From positions 3,933,895 through 3,997,894 of the forward strand of contig NZ_KB235930.1 of NCBI RefSeq assembly GCF_000332295.1: a stretch of DNA of 64,000 nucleotides. Reading direction: 5' to 3'. Each line of letters starts with the position of its first letter. Position 1 is the stretch's first letter. A program made the position numbers and the translations under genes. Shown piece by piece: positions 38,805-46,911 of the stretch. The notes beneath the pieces are model-generated. The model had not been told where the DNA came from. It saw nothing but the letters and a program-made list of their open reading frames with translations, and searched no databases. Source of the DNA: Fortiea contorta PCC 7126. Its GTDB lineage: Bacteria; Cyanobacteriota; Cyanobacteriia; Cyanobacteriales; Nostocaceae.

Positions 38805-39305
38805 TTATTCGACTATTTTTTTGATGTACTTTGCTAGTCCAGAAACAGTATAGGGTGTCCAGGTTGTTATTTGATTAAAAAATTCACCGTAAGCGTGAAT
38901 TGTGCTGCCACTCAAGTTAGAGTATGTTCTTCCAAAGCGTTTGAAATATGTACTTATACTGTTGAAATTACTCCAGTAAAAGCCATGATTAAGGGTTTTT
39001 GCAGAAACGCGGCAGCAATTATGAAAAACATCGTTAAATTCCTTCTTACGTGCCTTTTCCCAGTATTCTGTCATCGCTTTTTCGTCGAGATTAGAGATTT
39101 CTATCACTTCATCTTCTGTACCACAGATATCAAGATCCTCTTCGTAACACATAGTGTAACCAAATGGTGTATCTTCGCGTTTAGGCCACTTGCTAATATA
39201 GACACCGTCAATAATTTCAATTGCTGCATGTCCCCAACCAGTAATAGAACTTGCAACTGAACCACCATATTTGAGTCTTGGCAACCAAATGTAAGTCCGA
39301 ATCAT
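38805..39305 (-). CDS. probable permuted papain-fold (NlpC/P60 or LRAT-like) protein, cassette gene 3
   Basis: 166 residues from MIRTYIWLPRLKYGGS. The order TGWGHAAIEIIDGVYISKWP (His first) then ISNLDEKAMTEYWEKARKK and FHNCCRVSAKTLNHGF (Cys later) is that of circularly permuted papain-like enzymes: a catalytic His near residue 28 and a Cys in the N-C motif near 103. Relatives cleave peptides or move acyl groups on lipids, and similar domains occur as toxin tips. No signal peptide is visible. The start has GGAGAG 8 bases upstream; a TTG at 39323 is less likely. It lies between the alpha/beta hydrolase and the Cys/His-rich gene. Confidence 0.62.
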   Translation of the reverse strand: MIRTYIWLPRLKYGGSVASSITGWGHAAIEIIDGVYISKWPKREDTPFGYTMCYEEDLDICGTEDEVIEISNLDEKAMTEYWEKARKKEFNDVFHNCCRVSAKTLNHGFYWSNFNSISTYFKRFGRTYSNLSGSTIHAYGEFFNQITTWTPYTVSGLAKYIKKIVE

Positions 39306-39360
39306 ATCTCCAACTCTCCGCAAGTTAACAAGTTAATGACGAATGCAATCATATCTATAG

Positions 39361-40182
39361 TCAGTCAGATAAGCTAGAAACAAAATGTCTGATTTCTCTT
39401 CTCAAGCGTTTTCCACCAGCTTCAAAAATGTCATTATGTCTAGCATCTTCAATGGGAAAAAAGGTTATCTTTTTTCCACTTTCTTCTGCTTTCTTACATA
39501 ATGTATCACCCATATTAAATGGAACAATATCGTCCAAGGTTCCATGTGCAATAAAGATTGGACATCTTACATGAGTGATTCTGCCCAAGTTATCAAATTG
39601 ATCAGAAACAACACTTTCAAGCAAATATTTTGGAAAAATCGATTGAGGAATAAATGGGAAAAGCTGTGATGCCTCATCATAAATATTGGTAAATGGACTT
39701 AATAATATTAGTCCCGCTACATCCACCATTTTTGCTAAATAGGTGGCTACAGCAGCACCTAACGACCATCCAGCTACCAAAATTCGGCTACAAGAAATTC
39801 CCTTTTCATTGGTCAGATATTTATAGGCGGCTCTAGCAGTTTGTTGACATCCTTCTTCTGTAGCTACGCCACTACTTAAACCAAAGCCGATATACTCGCT
39901 TATAGTCACATTCAAGCCAAGTTTTCGGAAATAGTCAAACTCATAAGTCGCATTGAGTAAGCACATTCCGTTACCGTAGAAATAGAGCAGTGAATACGGC
40001 TCTTGAGAAAATGAGTCGTCATTATCATTAGGCAGCGCATCCCCATATAATAATGAAATTTGATGACCTTCATCAGTGGAGATTGCGATAACAAAATCCT
40101 GATAAGGTAAGGGTAATTGATCATATTTACCTTGAGATTCGCTGCCTGGGAAAATGAAGAATCGTCTAATTATATTGCACAT
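39361..40182 (-). CDS. alpha/beta hydrolase, cassette gene 2
   Basis: 273 residues. LLYFYGNGMCLLNATYEFDY holds the oxyanion turn, ILVAGWSLGAAVATYLAK the nucleophile elbow (G-W-S-L-G, Ser near 147), IFIAHGTLDDIVPF the acid (Asp near 218) and DARHNDIFEAGG the catalytic His (near 249). It belongs to the ABHD13/BEM46-like serine hydrolases. No signal peptide is seen. It lies 49 bp after the upstream unknown gene and 55 bp before the papain-fold gene, so the set is probably co-transcribed. A lipid or thioester substrate would suit the neighbours, but that is inference. Confidence 0.83.
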   Translation of the reverse strand: MCNIIRRFFIFPGSESQGKYDQLPLPYQDFVIAISTDEGHQISLLYGDALPNDNDDSFSQEPYSLLYFYGNGMCLLNATYEFDYFRKLGLNVTISEYIGFGLSSGVATEEGCQQTARAAYKYLTNEKGISCSRILVAGWSLGAAVATYLAKMVDVAGLILLSPFTNIYDEASQLFPFIPQSIFPKYLLESVVSDQFDNLGRITHVRCPIFIAHGTLDDIVPFNMGDTLCKKAEESGKKITFFPIEDARHNDIFEAGGKRLRREIRHFVSSLSD

Positions 40183-40231
40183 TGCTTATCTATCTCTTAA
40201 TATCAGCAATAACAACCTTATGAAAACTTCT

Positions 40232-40813
40232 CTATTGAGCACCCATTGATTCTTGAAACCTTCGCCATACTTGTATTCCCCTCTTACCTTTTAAAGTTAA
40301 GCGAGTGTCATTATCTTTCAGAGAAACAATTTTGAGATAGTCATCCTCAGCTATTTCTCGAAAATTATTGAGCCAATTCGCCACATCAAGACGTATTCCA
40401 AGAAGATTGAGATTAAGAATGGACTTAGTGATATCTGTAAAGTTAAGAACTAAAAATGGACCCAGATCATCACCATCAAGCCGAATAGATGCATCAACTT
40501 TTCCTGTTTGAGCACGAGGCGCTAACCAGTTAGTACTAAAACTGACTGAACTTCTGACTGATCCTGATGCAGATGAGTCTCTTAAGCTTTTGCGGCGATT
40601 AGTTCTGATATGCCAATTTCCATGAATTTCATCTCCAACTAATATTTGGCGAATACGTTCTTTTACAGAAGTGGCAGAACAGGTATATGTAAACTTGGAA
40701 GGAGACCCATACAAATTGATTGTTTCTGCATACTCCTCGTGTGAGGGAAGTTCCCAAGAACCTAGAATTCTCCGCTTAATATCGCTAGGGTCAAGTGACT
40801 CAAGTTGTGACAT
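40232..40813 (-). CDS. unknown protein, cassette gene 1
   Basis: 193 residues starting MSQLESLDPSDIKRRILGSW. The early ILGSWELPSHEEYAETINLY and later beta-rich stretch (KFTYTCSATSV, GNWHIRTNRRK, SVSFSTNWLAPR, KVDASIRLDGDDLGPFLVLN) suggest a beta barrel or lipocalin-like sandwich, followed by a helical C-terminus ending RFQESMGAQ. No catalytic motif, signal peptide or membrane segment is visible. AAGGAG lies 9 bases before the ATG. It leads the four-gene minus cassette. I do not recognise the family. Confidence 0.65.
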   Translation of the reverse strand: MSQLESLDPSDIKRRILGSWELPSHEEYAETINLYGSPSKFTYTCSATSVKERIRQILVGDEIHGNWHIRTNRRKSLRDSSASGSVRSSVSFSTNWLAPRAQTGKVDASIRLDGDDLGPFLVLNFTDITKSILNLNLLGIRLDVANWLNNFREIAEDDYLKIVSLKDNDTRLTLKGKRGIQVWRRFQESMGAQ

Positions 40814-41059
40814 CTTCTTGCACTCCTTTTAGTTAAACAGTGATGTAATGTTGCGAAGTTTTTATTGCTCGCTAAAACTGATTATAAAGAATGCTAATCA
40901 ACAATAAGTTGCAGAAAATGCTGATGTGGAATACAGAAAACTGCAAGTTTTTAAATGAGTCACCTGGAAAGGTTGGGTATGTAGTTACCATTCACATATC
41001 CAATTCGGGGAAATCTGCTGAAGCTTGACAAGATACCAGTGGAGTAGGATTTGGGTTAA

Positions 41060-41494
41060 GTGCATATACCAAATAAAATGTTAAAAATATTTCCTGCTGT
41101 TTACTTAACGGCTATGGCGATCGCTGTGACTAATTACCCCAGCGTCACTATGGCTGGTACTTGTGCTTCTCGGTGTGGTGAGCGTCCTATTCAATTTACA
41201 CCGGGTCAACGCATCCGCTTAGAAGTGATAAATACTACATCAAATTTGGTGAAGTTGGAGCAATTGCAAGCAACTAAGCCTATTCTTCTCCAACCTGGGG
41301 AGAAATTTCAACTGGATAATGACCAACAGTCGGATATTTCTCTGATATTTTGGGATGATAAGGGATTACCACTGCAAGCTATTTATTCTCGACCAGATTT
41401 GAATACGTTACGGGTGGAACTGCGACGTGGTAAGGTGAATCCAGGCGATCGCTCTCTCGATATCCTCGGTGATGGTAGAGTAAAAGTTTATTAA
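41060..41494 (+). CDS. secreted small protein, unknown
   Basis: About 144 residues. A signal peptide (MLKIFPAVYLTAMAIAVTNY to TMAGT) precedes a small beta-rich domain (IQFTPGQRIRLEVINTTSNL, PILLQPGEKFQLDND, DISLIFWDDKGLP, LRVELRRGK) with a CASRCG cysteine pair just after cleavage. I do not recognise the family. The start is a GTG at 41060 or, equally plausible, the ATG at 41078 that places the signal peptide at the very N-terminus. recJ follows 82 bp downstream in the same direction. Confidence 0.72.
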   Translation: MHIPNKMLKIFPAVYLTAMAIAVTNYPSVTMAGTCASRCGERPIQFTPGQRIRLEVINTTSNLVKLEQLQATKPILLQPGEKFQLDNDQQSDISLIFWDDKGLPLQAIYSRPDLNTLRVELRRGKVNPGDRSLDILGDGRVKVY

Positions 41495-41576
41495 AAACTA
41501 GCAAATTTGATCAGTTTGAGTTATTAGTTATGAGTTGGGAAAAAAATGTGATGACTCCTAACTTTTAACTCTGATT

Positions 41577-43661
41577 GTGCTAGACCAAGCTTTTGTGAAA
41601 CCTGCTAGACTCCAAGGGCGTTTACCTGATCAACGCTGGCAAATTTACGCGCAGCAAACAGAATTTTCTCAAAAATTGGCAATTGCGACTAATATTTCCC
41701 CGATTATCAGCCAATTATTAATTAATCGCGGTATTGAAACTTTAGAACAAGCCCAAGGGTTTTTAAATCCAGAATCTCTAATTTTACCTCCACCCTTGGA
41801 AGCGTTCCCGGATTTGGCGCTGAGTGTGGAATTGTTGGTAAATGCGATCGCATCTCAAGAAAAGATTGCTATTTGTGGTGATTATGATGCTGATGGCATG
41901 ACTAGCACTGCTTTATTATTACGTAGTCTCCGCAGTTTGGGCGCTGTGGTTGATTATGCTATTCCTAGCAGGATGCATGATGGCTATGGCATTAATCAAC
42001 GGATTGTGGAAGAGTTCTACAGTGAAGGGGTGAGCTTAATTCTGACTGTAGACAATGGTATCTCTGCATTTGAACCCATCGCTAGGGCGAGAGAATTGGG
42101 TTTAAAGGTGATTGTCACTGATCATCATGACGTTCCGCAAAAATTACCCCCAGCTAACGCCATTCTCAACCCTAAATTGATAGATGAATCTTCACCTTAT
42201 CGCGGTGTCGCGGGTGTGGGTGTCGCTTACATCCTAGCGGTTTGTCTCGCGCAACAATTAGGGGAAACTCAAGGTTTAATTCAACCGATGTTAGCACTGT
42301 TCACATTGGGAACGATCGCCGATTTGGCGCCGTTGACTGGTGTGAATCGTCGTTGGGTGAAACGTGGTTTACAGTATCTCCCGAAATCACAGCTAGCTGG
42401 TGTACAAGCTTTGATTCAGATGTCTGGGGTGCAGACTAAAGGAGATGGGGAGGTGGAGAGAAAATCCCCAAGTCAGAATTCCAAAACTTTGAAACCAGAG
42501 GATATCGGTTTTCGATTGGGGCCGCGGATTAATGCTATTGGTAGGATTGGTGATCCGCAAGTTGTGATTGAGTTGCTGACTACGGATGATGAGAAAATCG
42601 CACTGGAACGAGCAAGCCAGTGTGAGGAAATTAACCAGCAGCGTCAGCAAATGTGCGAAGAAATTGAACAAGAAGCGATCGCTTATGTAGAGGCGTTATA
42701 TTTAATGTCTCTACCCCAAGACCGTGTGTTGGTTGTGATTCAGCCAAATTGGCATCACGGCGTCATCGGTATTGTCGCCTCTCGCTTAGTAGAACGTTAT
42801 GGTGTGCCTGTGTTTATTGGCACTTACGAAGATGGGGAACATATTCGCGGTTCGGCGCGGGGAATTCCTGAGTTTAATGTGTTTGATGCTTTAGAATTTT
42901 GTCACGATTTGTTGGGTAAATTTGGCGGACACAAAGCAGCGGGAGGATTTTCTCTCAATGCAGCGAATTTAGCACAATTGCGATCGCGTTTGATTGAGTT
43001 TGCTAACCAATGTCTGGAACCCCAACACCTCAAGCCTTTACTAAAAATTGATACCCAAGCTAATTTTAGTGAAATCAATCACCAGCTGTATCAGCAACTG
43101 CAAACTCTCCATCCCTGCGGTATCGAAAATCCTGATCCGGTTTTTTGGACGCCGAATGTGCAAATAGTTGAGCAAAATATTGTGGGTAAAGGTCATATCA
43201 AACTTACCCTCGCCCAAACTATCAATGATCAACAGTATAAAATTAAAGCGATCGCTTGGCGTTGGCGCGACTACTTCCCCCTACCGTCGCGGGTGGATGT
43301 CGCCTACAAGTTGCGAGAAAATCATTTTCATGGCAACACTACCATTGAGATGGAGTTAATCGGCGTCAGACTACCAACCCAGTCTCACCAACTGTTCACC
43401 TCGCCATCAACAAATCTGCGAACTAGTTTTGAGTATCAACAACGCCACTACACTTGTGGTATTTACCCACAGGGCGTTTCATCTGAATTAAGAATTAAAA
43501 ATTCTGAAGGTAAAGTTTTAGCTGTGCAACCTGGGGATACAATGGGCTTGCTGGGCAAAAGTCGTGAAGACGCTCAAAAAATTGACGTCTCTCAACCGCA
43601 GTATAACTGCATCATCCAAGCCGCCCTTCAGGCTTTATCTATCCTGAGTCCTGAGTTATGA
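41577..43661 (+). CDS. recJ: single-stranded-DNA-specific exonuclease RecJ
   Basis: 694 residues from a GTG start. The DHH superfamily motifs are GDYDADGMTSTALL (Asp102, Asp104, Asp106), TVDNGIS near 157, VTDHHDVPQ (Asp182-His183-His184) and GTIADLAPL near 243. The DHHA1 part has GVIGIVASRLVERY and GKFGGHKAAGGFSL, then an OB-like region. RecJ degrades single strands 5' to 3' in RecFOR repair and mismatch repair. The insertion around 285-305 (GVQTKGDGEVERKSPSQNSK) is low complexity. A repeat-rich region follows the stop. Confidence 0.95.
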   Translation: MLDQAFVKPARLQGRLPDQRWQIYAQQTEFSQKLAIATNISPIISQLLINRGIETLEQAQGFLNPESLILPPPLEAFPDLALSVELLVNAIASQEKIAICGDYDADGMTSTALLLRSLRSLGAVVDYAIPSRMHDGYGINQRIVEEFYSEGVSLILTVDNGISAFEPIARARELGLKVIVTDHHDVPQKLPPANAILNPKLIDESSPYRGVAGVGVAYILAVCLAQQLGETQGLIQPMLALFTLGTIADLAPLTGVNRRWVKRGLQYLPKSQLAGVQALIQMSGVQTKGDGEVERKSPSQNSKTLKPEDIGFRLGPRINAIGRIGDPQVVIELLTTDDEKIALERASQCEEINQQRQQMCEEIEQEAIAYVEALYLMSLPQDRVLVVIQPNWHHGVIGIVASRLVERYGVPVFIGTYEDGEHIRGSARGIPEFNVFDALEFCHDLLGKFGGHKAAGGFSLNAANLAQLRSRLIEFANQCLEPQHLKPLLKIDTQANFSEINHQLYQQLQTLHPCGIENPDPVFWTPNVQIVEQNIVGKGHIKLTLAQTINDQQYKIKAIAWRWRDYFPLPSRVDVAYKLRENHFHGNTTIEMELIGVRLPTQSHQLFTSPSTNLRTSFEYQQRHYTCGIYPQGVSSELRIKNSEGKVLAVQPGDTMGLLGKSREDAQKIDVSQPQYNCIIQAALQALSILSPEL

Positions 43662-43670
43662 GTTATCAAG

Positions 43671-43878
43671 AAAGAATTCAGGAGTCAGGAGCCAGAATTC
43701 AGCATGAATTGGGGTATAACTGGCGGATGTATAATCGGCGTTTTTGCACCCCCACCAAATTTTCAATTTGGTGGTCTTCAATTCCTGCGCGGTCTGAATT
43801 CCCGACTGATTGATTCTGACCCGAGGCGGAGCATCTCCGGCTCCGCTCCTGAATTCTGACTTCTGAATTCTTCTTCAA
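43671..43878. repeat. MITE-like element with nested hairpins
   Basis: About 208 bp in the recJ-psb30 gap. The ends form an imperfect inverted repeat: AAGAATTCAGGAGTCAGGAG at the left against CTCCTGAATTCTGACTTCTG and AATTCTT at the right. Inside lie a perfect hairpin CCACCAAATT-TTC-AATTTGGTGG (43752-43774) and GCGGAGCATCTCCGGCTCCGC near 43826-43846. It holds no open frame. It looks like one of the small non-coding mobile repeats of Nostocales. Confidence 0.6.
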
Positions 43879-43926
43879 TCAGAGTTTTTCCTCAACCCAG
43901 CACCCAAAACTCAGAACTCAGTAATT

Positions 43927-44049
43927 TTACAGGTTGCCGTTACGAAATGCCAGCACAAAAATTACTATGGGGCCTGAAATCACAATTAGCCCAATAAAGA
44001 GTAGTTGAAAAATCACTTCCCAATTGATGTTAGCTAAAGCTTCAAACAT
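43927..44049 (-). CDS. psb30: photosystem II protein Psb30 (Ycf12)
   Basis: A 40-residue protein: [20 protein letters not shown] then [20 protein letters not shown]. One membrane span with the conserved SGPxVIxxLAFRxGNL end is the Psb30/Ycf12 signature, a small peripheral subunit near cytochrome b559 and PsbJ/PsbK that stabilises photosystem II. GGGAGGAAAC sits directly before the ATG, a strong ribosome site. It is a lone gene in the minus direction, after the repeat element. Confidence 0.9.
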   Translation of the reverse strand: MFEALANINWEVIFQLLFIGLIVISGPIVIFVLAFRNGNL

Positions 44050-44243
44050 GTTTCCTCCCAATGGTCTTAAAAAATTCAATAAGTTTCGTTGCCAAACCCG
44101 CCATAGATCATATCCGGCGATGGACTCTCAGATTTAATTTACTTAACAAAATTATAAGAAAAAACATAAAATGAGGGGTTAGGAGTTAGAGTCTAGGGGT
44201 TAGAGAGGAGTTTTCTCAATTCCCCATTCCCCATTCCCTAATC

Positions 44244-44594
44244 ATGACAACTTGGCAATGTGTGAAGCAATGTGGCGCCTGCTGTAATCTGAATCCAGCG
44301 GAGCGCCCAGATTTAGAAGAGTATCTTTCACCCACAGAATTAGAACTGTATCTGAGTATGGTTGGTGAGGGTGGATGGTGCGTTAACTTCGACCATACCA
44401 CGCGAGAATGTCGCATTTATGCAAATCGTCCTCGGTTCTGTCGGGTGGAAACAGAAATATTTGAAGATATGTATGAGATTGAGCCAGAGGAATTGGATGA
44501 TTTTGCTATTGACTGCTGTCGTCAGCAAATAGAAGGGGTTTATGGCGATCGCTCTCTAGAAATGATTCGCTTTGACCGCGCTGTTGGTCTGTAA
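44244..44594 (+). CDS. YkgJ-like Cys-cluster protein
   Basis: 116 residues. CVKQCGACCNLNPAERPDLE at residues 4-23, WCVNFDHTTRECRIYANRPR near 48-67 and FCRVE follow the C-x3-C-x2-CC...C...C pattern of the zinc/iron-chelating YkgJ family, whose function is unknown; a late DCCRQQ adds two more cysteines. Length is normal. It stands 113 bp before the first GDT1 gene in the same direction, and the metal link is suggestive. It overlaps no other real frame. Confidence 0.85.
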   Translation: MTTWQCVKQCGACCNLNPAERPDLEEYLSPTELELYLSMVGEGGWCVNFDHTTRECRIYANRPRFCRVETEIFEDMYEIEPEELDDFAIDCCRQQIEGVYGDRSLEMIRFDRAVGL

Positions 44595-44707
44595 AATGCT
44601 TTGAGAAGGTTTTTTCTTTCTTTTCTTTCTCGAAAGTTGCAATTTATGACAATAATCTGAGAAAATGAGAAAAATATGAAAACAATATCGAGAGAAAATT
44701 ACAATCT

Positions 44708-45097
44708 GTGAAACTTGACTCTGCACCCATAACTATATCAGCCGTAGCTGAGACTCAAAGCCAGCCAGAACAAACCAATACCGAGCCTGTAGTTGTCGAT
44801 TCTCCCCAACGACCAGAATCAGTAGCGGTTGTGTTTGGTACTACCTTCATTACCATTTTTCTCGCGGAAATTGGTGACAAGACTCAGCTATCCACTTTGT
44901 TAATGAGTGCAGAATCTCACGCACCTTGGGTGGTTTTTATTGGCTCTGCGGCTGCACTAATTACTACCAGCTTATTAGGTGTATTGTTAGGAAGCTGGAT
45001 ATCTAGTAAACTCAGCCCCAAAGTAGTAGAAAAATCTGCAGGGGTTATGTTGCTGTTAATCTCTGTGATGCTGGTTTGGGATGTTGTCAAAGGTTAA
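44708..45097 (+). CDS. TMEM165/GDT1 (UPF0016) half-size cation exchanger, first half
   Basis: 129 residues: an N-terminal tail of about 38 residues (QSQPEQTNTEPVVVDSPQ), then three membrane spans with the GDT1 motif EIGDKTQLSTLLM near 55-67. Full-size cyanobacterial Mnx has two such domains in one chain; here there is one copy, and the second follows at once as a separate gene. The family moves Mn2+ (or Ca2+/H+) and in cyanobacteria exports Mn2+ from the cytosol. I recall paired half-size proteins named Hmx1/Hmx2 in Anabaena. The two halves should work as a heterodimer. Confidence 0.88.
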   Translation: MKLDSAPITISAVAETQSQPEQTNTEPVVVDSPQRPESVAVVFGTTFITIFLAEIGDKTQLSTLLMSAESHAPWVVFIGSAAALITTSLLGVLLGSWISSKLSPKVVEKSAGVMLLLISVMLVWDVVKG

Positions 45098-45134
45098 CGG
45101 TTATTTGTTATTCTCCATATCTCTTCTTAATCAC

Positions 45135-45428
45135 ATGGATTGGAATCTTTTAGGAATCAGCTTTATTACGGTTTTTTTATCAGAATTAGGCGACAAGAGT
45201 CAGTTAGCAGCGATCGCTCTTTCTGGGCGCAGTCAATCTCGCAAGGCTGTGTTTTTTGGCACTGCAGGCGCGCTACTATTAACTAGTTTGTTGGGTGCGT
45301 TAGCTGGGGGTGCGGTGGCTGAGTTTTTACCAACACGGTTACTTAAAGCGATCGCTGCGGTGGGGTTTGCGATTTTGGCTGCACGTCTGCTGTGGTTTAA
45401 TAATGCAGAATCAGAAAATATAGAATAG
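45135..45428 (+). CDS. TMEM165/GDT1 (UPF0016) half-size cation exchanger, second half
   Basis: 97 residues from MDWNLLGISFITVFLSELGD, with motif ELGDKSQLAAIALSGRSQSR near 17-36 and three membrane spans ending LLWFNNAESENIE. In the family the protein normally starts at MDWN, so the ATG at 45135 is preferred; an ATG at 45081 overlapping the upstream gene would add 18 residues. Together with the previous gene it supplies the two inverted E-x-GD-K/R motifs needed for a Mn2+/H+ exchanger. Confidence 0.87.
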   Translation: MDWNLLGISFITVFLSELGDKSQLAAIALSGRSQSRKAVFFGTAGALLLTSLLGALAGGAVAEFLPTRLLKAIAAVGFAILAARLLWFNNAESENIE

Positions 45429-45447
45429 CCCTATCTCAAAATAAATC

Positions 45448-45475
45448 TAGAGACGAAGCAAAAGCAACGTCTCTA
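45448..45475. repeat. TAGAGACG inverted repeat, copy 6
   Basis: TAGAGACG and CGTCTCTA arms around AAGCAAAAGCAA, in the convergent gap after the GDT1 pair. The centre closely matches copy 2 (GAAGCCAAAGCAAC). Confidence 0.7.
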
Positions 45476-45517
45476 AATTCATTATGGGGATATGTATACA
45501 GTCGTATGATTGCTGAT

Positions 45518-46009
45518 TTAAGCTTGCTGACGCCAACACCAATTTAAAAGTACACCACCCATAGCTAACTTGAGTGCTTCCAGTGCCCAGTAACCACCAT
45601 GAAGTAAATTCATTGTGGCTGGGATTGTGGTTTCGGCTGCGAACAAGTTGAGATTAACTCCTGTAGCGCACATTTGCGGAGTTAAAAAATAGGTATCAAC
45701 CAAAGTTACAGCTAATAGCAACACAGATAAAACGACACTGTGGAAACTCCACTGCGATCGCGCTTGATTGATAGCCAGTACCCCAGTTAAGATTACAGCC
45801 GCAGATAATAACTCCAGGCGATTAAAATTCCAAAAAATCACATAACCTGCTGTTGTAAAACTAGCTTGAGTCATCATGCCAGAAACATAAAGACTAGGCA
45901 TAATTACCCAATCTAAAATGAAGCTAGCACTTAGCCAAAAACCCAAAGTCCCAAGGATAACGGGTTGCCAATTTAGCTGTTTGAATTCAACCTTAGAAAT
46001 AGCATTCAT
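45518..46009 (-). CDS. integral membrane protein, unknown
   Basis: 163 residues from MNAISKVEFKQLNWQPVILG. Four membrane spans are visible (about 17-40, 52-75, 84-105, 135-157), with small polar loops and an acidic residue in the first span (SFILDWVIMPSLY) and in SVVLSVLLLAVTLVDTYFL. It resembles small four-helix proteins of the DUF4149 type only loosely. No partner gene adjoins. An upstream extension to 46069 has no ribosome site. Confidence 0.65.
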   Translation of the reverse strand: MNAISKVEFKQLNWQPVILGTLGFWLSASFILDWVIMPSLYVSGMMTQASFTTAGYVIFWNFNRLELLSAAVILTGVLAINQARSQWSFHSVVLSVLLLAVTLVDTYFLTPQMCATGVNLNLFAAETTIPATMNLLHGGYWALEALKLAMGGVLLNWCWRQQA

Positions 46010-46356
46010 AAGAATAATTGCTTGTGTTCTACTCTTAGTTTGTATCCTTAAGAGTAAGTTTGACAACACATATCAATTAACTTTTACAAAGTATTTACCA
46101 CCTCAAAAAACTAATAATTATACTTTTTGAAAGTGATTAATAATAAATATTAAAAAAAATTAAGGACATAAAGATTAGTAACAAAATGTATGTAGTTTTG
46201 TATCTGCAAATATAACTTACCGATATTTTTTACCAGTTTAATACCAATTCTTAATTACAAATTAATATCAGTTTGTATAGTAATCATATTTGATTTTTAA
46301 AAAAACTCACTACCCTTTTACTCCCTGTTCCCTGTCTACGCAAACAAGTTCACAAA
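46010..46356. other. intergenic region, AT-rich with a TTCCCT tract
   Basis: About 350 bp. Almost pure A/T between 46070 and 46310, then a TTCCCTGTTCCCTGTC tract (46320-46338) shortly before the acetyltransferase stop. No gene or hairpin of note was seen. Confidence 0.5.
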
Positions 46357-46911
46357 TCAAAGCGAACTGCTTGTATACTTTCGCTTCTTGATAGGTTGAG
46401 CGGGATTACCTGCATAGATCACCATCTCTTCTAAAGAGCGTCCAGTCACCCCACCCAAGGTTAGCACTGCGCCGCGACCGATAGTGACACCGGGGCCAAT
46501 CACTGACTTAGCAGCAATCCAACTACTCTCTTGGATATGAATTGGGGCAGGCATGAGTTTAAAATCAGGATGATTCCAGTCATGATTACCCGTGCAAAGA
46601 TAAACACCTTGCGACAAGCAAACATGACTTTCAATTTCTACAGGGGCTAAGTTATCAATCCAAGCGTCTTCGCCAATCCACACACAATCACCAACAGTCA
46701 AACGCCAAGGAAACTTCACCCGCACACCGGGTTTAATGCGGACTTGTTGACCAATTTTTGCTCCAAAAATCCTCAGTATCCAAACCTTGAATATGGAAAT
46801 TGGTAGCAAATGACTCTCAACTAAAGGCGAACCAAAAAAGTACCATAAGACTTGTTGCCACTGCGGTGCGCCGGGGGTGTAACTGCCAAGGGTATAATTA
46901 TCTAGACGCAT
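46357..46911 (-). CDS. WcaF-like hexapeptide-repeat acetyltransferase
   Basis: 184 residues from MRLDNYTLGSYTPGAPQWQQ, the usual WcaF start. A left-handed beta helix is formed by hexapeptide repeats (IGQQVRIKPGVRV, VGDCVWIGEDAWIDNLAPVE, HVCLSQGVYLCTGNHDW, WIAAKSVIGPGVTIGRGAVL) and closes with YAGNPAQPIKKR. WcaF-type enzymes O-acetylate sugars of secreted polysaccharides. The first ATG overlaps the last 14 bases of the ydcF-like gene. It is the last gene of the exopolysaccharide locus on this side. Confidence 0.9.
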   Translation of the reverse strand: MRLDNYTLGSYTPGAPQWQQVLWYFFGSPLVESHLLPISIFKVWILRIFGAKIGQQVRIKPGVRVKFPWRLTVGDCVWIGEDAWIDNLAPVEIESHVCLSQGVYLCTGNHDWNHPDFKLMPAPIHIQESSWIAAKSVIGPGVTIGRGAVLTLGGVTGRSLEEMVIYAGNPAQPIKKRKYTSSSL

